64,000 bases of DNA from Pseudomonas cerasi (GTDB lineage Bacteria > Pseudomonadota > Gammaproteobacteria > Pseudomonadales > Pseudomonadaceae): the NCBI RefSeq assembly GCF_900074915.1, contig NZ_LT222319.1, forward strand, positions 5,263,501 to 5,327,500. The letters are read 5' to 3'. The position numbers and the translations under genes are program-made. Below, piece after piece: positions 8,063 to 16,355 of the stretch (the stretch's first letter is position 1; each line of letters opens with the position of its first letter). The notes beneath the pieces were generated by a model. The model had not been told where the DNA came from. It saw only the letters and a program-made list of their open reading frames with translations, and did not search any database.

Positions 8063-9241
8063 GTGCCCGTTACTGACGTTGTAATCATTGGCGCCGGCGC
8101 TGCCGGTCTGATGTGTGCGTTCACCGCTGCCGCTCGCGGGCGCAAGGTGATGTTGATCGACCATGCCAACAAACCCGGCAAGAAGATCCTGATGTCCGGT
8201 GGCGGGCGGTGCAACTTCACCAATATGTACACCGAGCCGGCCAACTTCCTGTCGCAGAACCCGCATTTCTGCAAATCGGCCCTGGCCCGCTACACCCAAT
8301 GGGATTTCATCGCGATGGTCGCCAAGCATGGCGTGCCTTATCACGAGAAGAAGCTCGGCCAGCTGTTTTGCGACAACAAGTCCAGCGACATTCTGGAAAT
8401 GCTTCTGGAAGAGTGCCGCGAGGCCGGTGTCAGCCTGCACATGGACACCTCCGTGCAGCAGATCGAAAAGACCGACGCCGGCTACAGCCTGCAGACCACG
8501 CTGGGCCCCCTGAACTGCCAGTCGCTGGTGATTGCCACAGGCGGGCTGTCGATTCCGACGCTGGGCGCTACGGGTTTTGGCTATCAGATTGGCAAGCAGT
8601 TCGGCCACACGCTGCTGCCGACCCGCGCCGGGCTGGTGCCGTTCACCATCACCGATCAGCTCAAGGAGCTGTGCACCGAGTTGTCAGGCACCTCGGTGGA
8701 TTGTCTGGTGAGCTGCAACGACACCAACTTCCGCGAAAACATCCTGTTCACCCACCGCGGCCTCAGTGGCCCGGCGATCCTGCAGATTTCCTCGTTCTGG
8801 CAGCCCGGTGACACGGTGGAAATCAACCTGCTGCCCGATCACGACGTGCCCGCTTGGCTCAACCAGCAGCAGGCCGAGCGCCCCAACAGTGAGCTGAAAA
8901 CCCTGCTGGGCGAGATGTTCACCAAGAAGATGGCCAACCTGATCGCCGAACACTGGTTCGTTTCCAAACCGATGAAGCAGTACACCCACGCCGAGCTGGC
9001 CGATATCGCCGAAAAGCTGGCGAGCTGGCAGGTGGTGCCGGCGGGCACCGAGGGTTATCGCACGGCCGAAGTGACGCTGGGCGGTATAGACACCCGCGAA
9101 GTGTCGTCCAAGACCATGGAATCGCTGAAATCCCCCGGTCTTTATTTTGTGGGCGAAGTGCTGGACGTGAGCGGTCATCTGGGCGGTTTCAACTTTCAGT
9201 GGGCCTGGGCGTCGGCCTATGCTGCCGCACACTACGTGTGA
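8063..9241 (+). CDS. YhiN/HI0933-type flavoprotein, putative FAD-dependent oxidoreductase
   Basis: This 392-residue protein begins with a Rossmann dinucleotide-binding motif (V-I-I-G-A-G-A-A-G-L), followed by S-G-G-G-R-C-N-F-T-N near residue 50, the signature of the HI0933/YhiN flavoprotein family. The C-terminal G-E-V-L-D-V-S-G-H-L-G-G-F-N-F-Q-W-A segment is also typical. The cellular substrate of the family is not settled. The GTG at 8063 is preceded by GAGGAA at 8050-8055 and gives the expected N-terminus. No signal peptide is visible, so it is probably cytoplasmic. It stands alone between a palindromic repeat and the membrane protein gene, so context says little about its job. Confidence 0.88.
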   Translation: MPVTDVVIIGAGAAGLMCAFTAAARGRKVMLIDHANKPGKKILMSGGGRCNFTNMYTEPANFLSQNPHFCKSALARYTQWDFIAMVAKHGVPYHEKKLGQLFCDNKSSDILEMLLEECREAGVSLHMDTSVQQIEKTDAGYSLQTTLGPLNCQSLVIATGGLSIPTLGATGFGYQIGKQFGHTLLPTRAGLVPFTITDQLKELCTELSGTSVDCLVSCNDTNFRENILFTHRGLSGPAILQISSFWQPGDTVEINLLPDHDVPAWLNQQQAERPNSELKTLLGEMFTKKMANLIAEHWFVSKPMKQYTHAELADIAEKLASWQVVPAGTEGYRTAEVTLGGIDTREVSSKTMESLKSPGLYFVGEVLDVSGHLGGFNFQWAWASAYAAAHYV

Positions 9242-9378
9242 CGTAGTCGCTGATACGCAACATCACGACACGACAAACCGGTATAAATTTTGCGAGGCGG
9301 ATGTACAGCCAGTCATTTGGTCTGTACATATCCTCCTGCACGATCGATCAATTGCGAACAGGGCCGTCAAGCTAACCC

Positions 9379-11577
9379 ATGGCATCGAAATCTCTCCGTC
9401 ATACATTCCGTCGATTGTGGGCGCTGGATAAATTCAGCTATAGCGTTCGAGTCTTTATCGCACTGACCGGCAGCATGGCGCTGTGCTGGTATCAAAACGA
9501 AATGGCATTACTGATCCCGCTGTTTCTGGGGATTATTGCCTGCGCCCTGGCCGAGACTGACGACAGCTGGCAGGGCCGACTCAATGCCCTGGCCGTGACA
9601 CTGGTGTGTTTCAGCATCGCCGCCCTCGCCGTCGAATTGCTCTTCCCCTACCCCATCCTGTTTGTCTGCTCGCTGGCGCTGGCCAGCTTCTGCCTGACCA
9701 TGCTGGGCGCGCTGGGTGAGCGGTATGGCGCAATCGCCTACGGCACGTTGATCCTTTCGGTCTACACCATGATCGGCGTCGATCAACGTGGCGGTGAAGT
9801 GCTGGACTTCTGGGATGAACCGATGCTGCTGGTGGCGGGCGCGGCCTGGTACGGACTGCTGTCAGTGCTGTGGCAGATGCTGTTTTCCAACCAGCCGGTG
9901 CAACAGGCGCTGGCGCGACTGTTTCGTGAGCTGGGCCAGTACCTGAAACTCAAGTCGACCCTGTTTGAACCGATTCGCACGCTCAACGTGGAGGCACGTC
10001 GTCTGGAACTGGCGCAGCAGAACGGCAAAGTGGTCGCTGCGCTGAACTCCACCAAGGAAATCATTCTGCACCGCGTCGGCAGCGGCCGGCCCGGCTCCAA
10101 AGTCAGCCGCTACCTGAAGCTGTACTTCATCGCTCAGGACATCCACGAGCGCGCCAGCTCGTCGCATTACCCCTACAACTCACTGGCCGATGCGTTTTTC
10201 CACAGCGACGTGCTATTCCGCTGTCAGCGCCTGCTGCGTCAACAGGGCGTTGCCTGCCAGGCGCTGTCAGAATCCATCCAGCTGCGGCAGCCGTTCGTGT
10301 ATGACCCCAGCTTCGCCGAAGCCATGGAAGACCTGCACGCATCCCTTGAGCATCTGCGCATCCAGAGCAACCCTGCCTGGCGCGGCCTGCTGCGTTCGCT
10401 GCGCGCGCTGGCTGCCAACCTCGGCACCCTGGATCGTCTGATCAGCGACGCCAGCAACCCGGACGCCGTAGCCGATGCCACCGACAGCAGCCTGCTGGAC
10501 CGCTCGCCGCGCAACCTCAAGGATGTCTGGACACGCCTGCGCCTGCAGATGACCCCGACCTCGCTGCTGTTTCGTCACGCCCTGCGCCTGCCGCTGGCAT
10601 TGACCATCGGTTACGCGATGGTGCACCTGATTCACCCGTCACAGGGCTACTGGATCATCCTCACCACGGTGTTCGTCTGCCAGCCCAGCTACGGCGCCAC
10701 CCGGCTCAAGCTCGGCCAGCGGATCATCGGCACCGCGATTGGCCTGACTGTCGGCTGGGTGCTGTTCGATCTGGTTACCAGTCCGATTCTGCAATCGATG
10801 TGCGCGGTGCTGGCCGGGGTGGTGTTCTTCGTCAACCGGACCACGCGCTACACCCTGTCGACCGCCGCCATCACAGTGATGGTGCTGTTCTGTTTCAATC
10901 AGGTCGGCGACGGTTACGGCCTGTTCCTGCCCCGGCTGTTCGATACCCTGCTGGGCAGCCTTATCGCCGGCCTCGCAGTGTTCCTGTTTCTGCCGGACTG
11001 GCAGGGGCGGCGCCTGAACAAGGTGCTGGCCAATACCCTGACCTGCAACAGCATCTACCTGCGGCAGATCATGCAACAGTATGCCAAGGGCAAGAGTGAC
11101 GACCTAGCCTACCGACTGGCGCGGCGCAATGCCCACAACGCCGACGCGGCGCTGTCGACCACGCTGGCGAATATGCTCATGGAGCCCGGCCACTTCCGCA
11201 AGGAGGCCGACGTCGGCTTCCGCTTTCTGGTGCTGTCGCACACGCTGCTGAGCTACCTTTCAGGTCTTGGCGCGCACCGTGATACGCAGTTGCCGAGCGA
11301 TGTCCGCGAACACCTGATCGATAACGTCGGCGCCACGCTGGCCGCCAGCATCGACGAAATCGCCGCAGGGCTGGCCGAGAAGAGGCCGGTTGCGGTACAG
11401 AGCGATGTCGAGGAAGGGCTGGCCGCGCAACTGGAGCAACTGCCCGAGGACATGGACGAGAGCCAGCGGCTGGTGCAGGCCCAACTGGCACTGATCTGCC
11501 GCCAACTGGCACCGCTGCGCACCCTCGCCGCGCACCTGATCAAAGCTCCGGAGACTGCTGCAACCCATGCAGTCTGA
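9379..11577 (+). CDS. yccS: YccS-like integral membrane protein (FUSC family)
   Basis: The 732-residue protein has two clusters of membrane segments: about six in the first 170 residues (A-L-L-I-P-L-F-L-G-I-I-A region) and a second set around residues 395-540. Each is followed by a cytoplasmic helical region. This duplicated arrangement is that of YccS/YhfK and the aromatic-acid-exporter-like FUSC proteins. Transported substrates for YccS itself are not established. The ATG at 9379 is the only sensible start; 137 bases separate it from the preceding gene. Its 3' end overlaps the convergent binding-protein gene by 38 bases, an unusual arrangement. Confidence 0.87.
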   Translation: MASKSLRHTFRRLWALDKFSYSVRVFIALTGSMALCWYQNEMALLIPLFLGIIACALAETDDSWQGRLNALAVTLVCFSIAALAVELLFPYPILFVCSLALASFCLTMLGALGERYGAIAYGTLILSVYTMIGVDQRGGEVLDFWDEPMLLVAGAAWYGLLSVLWQMLFSNQPVQQALARLFRELGQYLKLKSTLFEPIRTLNVEARRLELAQQNGKVVAALNSTKEIILHRVGSGRPGSKVSRYLKLYFIAQDIHERASSSHYPYNSLADAFFHSDVLFRCQRLLRQQGVACQALSESIQLRQPFVYDPSFAEAMEDLHASLEHLRIQSNPAWRGLLRSLRALAANLGTLDRLISDASNPDAVADATDSSLLDRSPRNLKDVWTRLRLQMTPTSLLFRHALRLPLALTIGYAMVHLIHPSQGYWIILTTVFVCQPSYGATRLKLGQRIIGTAIGLTVGWVLFDLVTSPILQSMCAVLAGVVFFVNRTTRYTLSTAAITVMVLFCFNQVGDGYGLFLPRLFDTLLGSLIAGLAVFLFLPDWQGRRLNKVLANTLTCNSIYLRQIMQQYAKGKSDDLAYRLARRNAHNADAALSTTLANMLMEPGHFRKEADVGFRFLVLSHTLLSYLSGLGAHRDTQLPSDVREHLIDNVGATLAASIDEIAAGLAEKRPVAVQSDVEEGLAAQLEQLPEDMDESQRLVQAQLALICRQLAPLRTLAAHLIKAPETAATHAV

Positions 11578-12295
11578 GCAATTCATCGTAGGTGCCGTCC
11601 GCTTTCATGGCGGCAATTTCGCGATCGAAGTCAGCGACGATCTTTTCGTGATGCGGATTTTTCAGACTGACCAGAATATGCAGGCTGTTATCGCTTAACG
11701 AACCCGGTAGAAACTCGACCCGGTCACGCACCTCGTCCGGTTCCATCGCCAGGTTGTAGCGAGCGACGTATTCGTCTTCCAGGGTCAGGTCGACACGCTC
11801 GGCAGCAAGCATGCGTATGGCGGTGGAGAAGTTTTGCACAGGGACTTTCTGCAACTCGGTGTCGTTGTCAAACGCAGGGGCATAAGCGTAACCGCGCACC
11901 ACCGCGATCATGTACTTGTGCAATTGCTCATGGGTCAGGGTGCCAATGGGCGACTCCTTGCGCTTGATGAAACGCACCCGATTGAGCAGGTACTCCGCAG
12001 AAAACTGGCCAATTTTCGTGCGCTCCTCGCTGAACCAGGCATTGATCAGCACGTCATGACGCCCCTGGCTCAAGCCGAGCATCGCCCGCGCCCAGGGCAC
12101 TTGCTCATACAGTGTGGTGTACCCGGCACGGCGCAGCGCCGTATTGACGATGTCGGTTGCCAACCCGCCGTTGAGCAGCAGCGCGTCGGTAAAAGGCGGC
12201 CAGGGGTCAGCGACAAGACGCAACTTTTCAGCTGCATTGGCGGGCGCCATCAGCATGAAGACCAGCAACCCCACCGCTCGAAGCAACTGCGACAT
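11540..12295 (-). CDS. Periplasmic substrate-binding protein, family 3 (amino-acid type)
   Basis: A 251-residue protein with a clear signal peptide (L-L-R-A-V-G-L-L-V-F-M-L-M-A-P-A-N-A, cleavage after residue 21 or so) and a bacterial extracellular solute-binding fold type 3 starting L-R-L-V-A-D-P-W-P-P-F-T. The family delivers polar amino acids or serves as sensor domains. No permease or ATPase gene adjoins it, so it is an orphan. Several such Pseudomonas orphans resemble the PA-type transporter-like domain proteins of unknown ligand. The start ATG lies at 12295. Its last 38 bases overlap the end of the convergent membrane-protein gene. Confidence 0.85.
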   Translation of the reverse strand: MSQLLRAVGLLVFMLMAPANAAEKLRLVADPWPPFTDALLLNGGLATDIVNTALRRAGYTTLYEQVPWARAMLGLSQGRHDVLINAWFSEERTKIGQFSAEYLLNRVRFIKRKESPIGTLTHEQLHKYMIAVVRGYAYAPAFDNDTELQKVPVQNFSTAIRMLAAERVDLTLEDEYVARYNLAMEPDEVRDRVEFLPGSLSDNSLHILVSLKNPHHEKIVADFDREIAAMKADGTYDELLRLHGLQQSPEL

Positions 12296-12360
12296 GCTCA
12301 GGTTCCTGAAAGGGGCGGCGTGCCCGATTTAATCCTATCGGCAGGAAAACGCTCGCGCGT

Positions 12361-12428
12361 TAGGCTCTGTACGCAAAGTCGGCGAGCGTAGGTCAGGCGA
12401 GCCTGTTCCACTTTTCGTACAGAGCCTA
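12361..12428. mobile_element. Short inverted-repeat element flanked by TA (candidate mini-MITE)
   Basis: TAGGCTCTGTACGCAAAGT at 12361-12379 is matched by an inverted copy at 12410-12428, 18 of 19 positions. If the outer TA on each side is a target duplication, the element is 12363-12426 with GGCTCTGTACG termini. It lies in the 294-base gap between the binding-protein gene and elaA. The TA flanks suggest a Tc1/IS630-like origin, but that is inference. A simple transcript hairpin is the alternative. Confidence 0.55.
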
Positions 12429-12589
12429 GAGCACCTGCCGTTTTTAATTGAAGACCTGAAGCAGGCAGTAGACAAGCCGGGGGAGCAACATGCTCACCCG
12501 ACGTAGCATTCATATCGTTGACGGCGTTTATTGGGAATGTCGCCGGATACGTTTAGACTTCGCTTCTGGTTTCCCTGCGAGTCTGCAAC

Positions 12590-13048
12590 ATGTCTATCAA
12601 ATGGATCTGCAAACATCACACCGAGCTGAGCATCCAGCAGCTCTATGCCGTGCTGCAACTGCGTGCCGAGGTGTTTGTGGTCGAGCAGCAATGCGTGTAT
12701 CTGGACGTCGACGGACAGGACCTGACGGGCGACACCTGCCACCTGATGGCCTGGCAGGAAGACCAGCTGGTCGCCTACCTGCGTTTGCTCGACCCCATCC
12801 AGCAAGGCGGCGACGTGACCATCGGCCGGGTGGTGACTGCGCCTTCGATTCGCAGTCGGGGTATCGGCCATGAGCTGATGGAGCAGGCCCTGGAAAACGC
12901 CGAACGCAAATGGCCCGACCAGCCCATCTACCTATCGGCCCAGGCCCATTTGCAGGGCTATTACAGCCGCTATGGCTTCAATCCGGTGGGCGAGATCTAC
13001 CTGGAAGACGACATCCCGCATATTGGCATGCGTCGCGATCTGGACTGA
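12590..13048 (+). CDS. elaA: ElaA-family GNAT acetyltransferase
   Basis: The 152-residue protein matches the ElaA branch of GNAT N-acetyltransferases: L-R-A-E-V-F-V-V-E-Q-Q-C near residue 24, I-G-R-V-V-T-A-P-S-I-R-S-R-G-I-G (the acetyl-CoA pyrophosphate loop, R/Q-x-x-G-x-G/A type) near residue 79, and Y-Y-S-R-Y-G-F near the end. The natural acceptor of ElaA is unknown. It is a small cytoplasmic enzyme with its own start at 12590. The next genes are convergent, and its stop is only seven bases from the stop of the winged-helix gene. A candidate mini-MITE sits upstream. Confidence 0.87.
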   Translation: MSIKWICKHHTELSIQQLYAVLQLRAEVFVVEQQCVYLDVDGQDLTGDTCHLMAWQEDQLVAYLRLLDPIQQGGDVTIGRVVTAPSIRSRGIGHELMEQALENAERKWPDQPIYLSAQAHLQGYYSRYGFNPVGEIYLEDDIPHIGMRRDLD

Positions 13049-13055
13049 AAACCGC

Positions 13056-13352
13056 TCAGGGATACTCCAGCACAGCCTTGATGCGTAGCAGATTGTCGGC
13101 AATCCAGCCCTTGTCAACGGCGCCCCAGTCACGGATCCGATAGCTGCCGGCGTGATTGCGGCCACCTTCGAGCTGCTCGAAGTCGCACACAATGTCCAGA
13201 TCGGCAAGCGCACTGATGGTGTCCTGAGCGGTACGACGAGGCATGCCGGTTGCCGTCATCAGCTCAGGGACACTGCTGGCGATCCGTGAATCGATCAGAT
13301 ACGCCACGTACAGGCGGCGATAGAAACTGCTTTTGGTCTTGCTGACCTGCAT
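13056..13352 (-). CDS. Small winged-helix DNA-binding protein, function unknown
   Basis: A 98-residue basic protein with a probable helix-turn-helix: V-P-E-L-M-T-A-T-G-M-P-R-R-T-A-Q-D-T is a good recognition-helix pattern, and the C-terminal part could form the wing. I do not recognise a named family member. The start at 13352 is preferred over an upstream in-frame ATG because AAGGA lies seven bases before it. It follows the metallopeptidase gene by 26 bases on the same strand, so the two probably share a transcript. The target could be its own operon. Confidence 0.72.
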   Translation of the reverse strand: MQVSKTKSSFYRRLYVAYLIDSRIASSVPELMTATGMPRRTAQDTISALADLDIVCDFEQLEGGRNHAGSYRIRDWGAVDKGWIADNLLRIKAVLEYP

Positions 13353-13378
13353 CGTCGAATCCTTTTTCAGTGCGTGGT

Positions 13379-13903
13379 TCAGCATGGCGCATGTGCGGCC
13401 TGCAGATCGCGGTACGTCAGGTACACGCGCAAATCAAACTCCAGCTGGTGATAACCAGGCAACATGTGCTCGCACAACTGGTAGAACGCCTTGTTATGGT
13501 CCGACTCACGAAAGTGGGCCAGCTCGTGCACCACGATCATTTTCAGAAACTCCGGCGGCGCTTCCTTGAACAGCGCTGCTACGCGAATCTCGTTGCTGGC
13601 CTTGAGCTTGCCACCCTGCACTCTGGATATCTTGGTGTGCAGGCCCAGTGCGCGATGAGTCAGGTCAAGGCGATTATCGAACAGAACCTTCTTGATGGCT
13701 GGCGCGTTGCGCAGGTGATCCTGCTTGAGCGCCAGCGCATAGGCGTAGAGGGCCTTGTCGCTCTGAATCTGATGCCGCGCGGGGTAGCGCTGTTGCAGGT
13801 AATCCGCCAGGCGATCGTCGGCAATCAACTGCTGCACCTGGTCCTGCAGGGCCTGCGGATAGGCCTGCAGGTATTTGAGCGGAGCATGGCTGGATGCAGT
13901 CAT
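13379..13903 (-). CDS. YgjP-like zinc metallopeptidase domain protein
   Basis: The 174-residue protein carries the H-E-L-A-H zinc motif at residues 126-130 with another histidine at 136 (E-S-D-H-N-K-A-F), the pattern of YgjP/WLM-type M48-like metallopeptidases. An N-terminal helical region precedes it; no signal peptide or membrane segment is seen, so it is likely cytoplasmic. Substrates of this family in bacteria are poorly known. It appears first in a two-gene unit with the winged-helix gene. Only 32 bases separate it from the end of the c-di-GMP gene upstream on the same strand. Confidence 0.82.
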   Translation of the reverse strand: MTASSHAPLKYLQAYPQALQDQVQQLIADDRLADYLQQRYPARHQIQSDKALYAYALALKQDHLRNAPAIKKVLFDNRLDLTHRALGLHTKISRVQGGKLKASNEIRVAALFKEAPPEFLKMIVVHELAHFRESDHNKAFYQLCEHMLPGYHQLEFDLRVYLTYRDLQAAHAPC

Positions 13904-13935
13904 GGGGCCTTTGCATGAGATCGAAAAACGTCATT

Positions 13936-16074
13936 CTACAACAATCTCGTCTGCCTCAAGCCTGCCACGTCAAAGTGCCCGGGAAAGCGCAACGCCTCTT
14001 CCGGGACCATCGGGTGAGCGATCAAAAAGCCCTGAATGACCTGACAACCGTTGTCGGCCAGCCATTGATATTGCTCAGCCGTCTCGACGCCTTCGGCGAT
14101 GACCAGCATGTCGAGGTTGCGGCTCAGGTCGATGATACTGCTGGCCATTGCCGCTTCGCGCTTTGATCCTGCGATGCTGGCCACAAAACGCCTGTCCAGC
14201 TTCAAAGTGTCGAGCTGAAGATTGCGCAGATTCGACAGCGAGCATTCGCCCGTACCAAAGTCGTCGAGCGCAATGCGCACACCGACGTCATGCAACAACT
14301 TCAGCTGTTTATGGCTGTGCGTGAGGTTATTCACCAGAGCGGTTTCAGTGATTTCCACTTCGATCTGCCCCGGTTTCAACTCGAAGCGATCCATGGCGCG
14401 CTTCAATTCCGAAGCCAGATTGGGCAGACAGAATTGCGTGGGGCTGACGCAGACACTCAGCACCATGTCGGGCGCAAAGATACGGCTCCATGCCTGACGC
14501 TGCTCGGCGCCCTGATCAAAGATCCAGCCGCCGAGCCGATTGATCAGCCTGGTCTCTTCCAGCAGCGGAATGAACAGCGCAGGCGGGACCTCTCCGACCG
14601 CAGGATGCTGCCAGCGCAGCAAGGCCTCGAAACCACGCAAGCGACCATCCGCCATGTGAATCTGAGGCTGGTACACCACTGAAAAATCCCGGCCATCGAT
14701 GGCCGTGCGCACGCTTTCCTCAAGCATCAGTCGCGAGCGGGCGCGCCCGTTCATGTTCTGATCATAGAACCGGTATTGCTGCCGCCCGGCACGCTTGGCC
14801 TCGTACATGGCAATATCTGCCGCGCGCAGCAGACCGTCCAGATTCGAGCCGCAGTCCGGGAAGGTTGCAATGCCGACACTGGCACCCAGCGTGATCTCGA
14901 CACCGTCGACCTGACGTCTTCCGGACACCCGCTCGATGAGCTTTTCGGCGATCTTGGCCGCCTGCTCGGGGTAATCGAGCCCGTCGATCACCACAGTGAA
15001 TTCGTCGCCGCCGATGCGCGCCAGCACATCATAGGGGCGCATGCTGTCCTTGAACTGCTCGGCGACCCAGAGCAGTACCTGATCCCCTGCTTCATGGCCA
15101 AGCGCATCATTGATCTGCTTGAAGCCATCCAGATCCATGAACAGCACGACCAGGTATTTATCAGCCCGCTCGTTACGCAACAGCATGCTTTCAACCGCCT
15201 GATAAAGCCCGCGGCGATTGAGCAGGCCAGTCAATGCATCGGTGACGGCCTGTTTTTCAAGCTGCTGATAAAGATCACGGACCACCGACATATCGAGAAC
15301 CGTCAGTACCATTGCCTTCTGTTCGGCAGGCAGCGCCGCGCAGGACAACGCCACGGGCAGTTGTGTGCCTTGCGCAGTGCGCAGAATGGCGTCATGCACC
15401 CGATAGGTATCGGACTTGCGATAGTGCTGATAAAAGCCCGAGTCCAGCCAGTGCCCCTCCTTAGGCTCGATGATGTAGTCCAGCACCTGAGTGCCGCGAA
15501 GGTGATCGACGGAGGTGTTCAACAACTGACAGATGGCCGGATTGGCAAAGCTGATGGTGCCTGCTTCGTCAACGACCAGAATGCCTTCGGCGACATTGGC
15601 CAGCACCGATGCATTGAACGCACGAGCCGATTCCAGCTCCAGCGACAGCTGTTGCAGCGCACGGCGATTGCGCTGCTGTTCAAGCAAAGTCTGTACCTTG
15701 GGCTTGAGCACATTCGGGTCGAACGGTTTGAACAGATAATCCGTCGCACCATTCGCATAACCCTTCTGCACCGCATCCTGAGTCTGCTCATTGGCGGTGA
15801 GAAAAATAATCGGCGTAAGGCGGGTACGCTGACTGCCGCGCATCAGTCGCGCGACCTCGAAGCCGTCCATGCCCGGCATTTGCACATCCAGCAAAACCAG
15901 GTCGACTTCCTGCTCGAGCAGTACGGTCAATGCTTCGATTCCGGAACTTGCAGTCACAATGTGCCAGTCCGTTCTTTGCAGAACAGCACACATCGTCACC
16001 AGATTTTCCGGGTAATCGTCTACAACGAGTAAAACTGAAGAGCCATCATCTGGCTGGGTTGGCACGCGTTCCAT
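13936..16074 (-). CDS. Response regulator with PAS, GGDEF and EAL domains (c-di-GMP turnover)
   Basis: A 712-residue cytoplasmic protein. Residues 13-130 are a receiver domain (V-D-D-Y near 19, phospho-acceptor in L-L-D-V-Q-M-P, K-P-F switch). Residues 150-270 are PAS-like. Then come GGDEF (intact R-I-G-G-D-E-F, with an R-P-Y-D inhibitory site five residues before) and EAL (F-E-A-L-L-R-W, E-I-T-E-T, D-D-F-G-T-G, A-E-G-V-E-T). The cyclase motifs look intact. In the EAL domain the metal-ligand Asn of the V-N-V-S motif is Cys542 (V-C-V-S-P-T-Q-F), so phosphodiesterase activity may be weak or lost. No histidine kinase gene adjoins it. It is likely to tune motility or biofilm, but its partner is unknown. 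Confidence 0.9.
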   Translation of the reverse strand: MERVPTQPDDGSSVLLVVDDYPENLVTMCAVLQRTDWHIVTASSGIEALTVLLEQEVDLVLLDVQMPGMDGFEVARLMRGSQRTRLTPIIFLTANEQTQDAVQKGYANGATDYLFKPFDPNVLKPKVQTLLEQQRNRRALQQLSLELESARAFNASVLANVAEGILVVDEAGTISFANPAICQLLNTSVDHLRGTQVLDYIIEPKEGHWLDSGFYQHYRKSDTYRVHDAILRTAQGTQLPVALSCAALPAEQKAMVLTVLDMSVVRDLYQQLEKQAVTDALTGLLNRRGLYQAVESMLLRNERADKYLVVLFMDLDGFKQINDALGHEAGDQVLLWVAEQFKDSMRPYDVLARIGGDEFTVVIDGLDYPEQAAKIAEKLIERVSGRRQVDGVEITLGASVGIATFPDCGSNLDGLLRAADIAMYEAKRAGRQQYRFYDQNMNGRARSRLMLEESVRTAIDGRDFSVVYQPQIHMADGRLRGFEALLRWQHPAVGEVPPALFIPLLEETRLINRLGGWIFDQGAEQRQAWSRIFAPDMVLSVCVSPTQFCLPNLASELKRAMDRFELKPGQIEVEITETALVNNLTHSHKQLKLLHDVGVRIALDDFGTGECSLSNLRNLQLDTLKLDRRFVASIAGSKREAAMASSIIDLSRNLDMLVIAEGVETAEQYQWLADNGCQVIQGFLIAHPMVPEEALRFPGHFDVAGLRQTRLL

Positions 16075-16292
16075 GCTGCTTCTCTATGTGGGCATGACGC
16101 CTGAGACTCAGGACGACCGTCATACTTTGGAATAACTCTAGCCTCGTCTCGCCAAAAGCAGAAGCAAGGCGCCTGTTCCCTACTGTCAAAGTTCGATCTA
16201 CCCGACTAACGGTCATTCGCTACACCCCTTACAGACTCTGCCCTGCAGAAGAAGTGACAGCACTTTGACGCCATCCGTTCGACATTTTTTTA

Positions 16293-16321
16293 TTAACAAA
16301 TTGTCCTACGAGCCGTATAAA
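16293..16321 (+). promoter_or_regulatory. Candidate sigma-70 promoter of the alginate lyase gene
   Basis: TTAACA at 16293-16298 and TATAAA at 16316-16321 are separated by exactly 17 bases and lie 35-70 bases before the start codon. Each box has one mismatch or fewer from consensus apart from TATAAA versus TATAAT. Good by eye, not tested. Confidence 0.55.
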
Positions 16322-16355
16322 ACCCGCCTGAAGTCTCGCGCCAGAGGCTTTTTCT

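Noticed and set aside
12301..12306. GGAACC on the minus strand near the binding-protein start as an hrp box half
   Set aside because: No CCAC half-site follows at 15-17 bases, and it lies at the start codon rather than in a promoter position.
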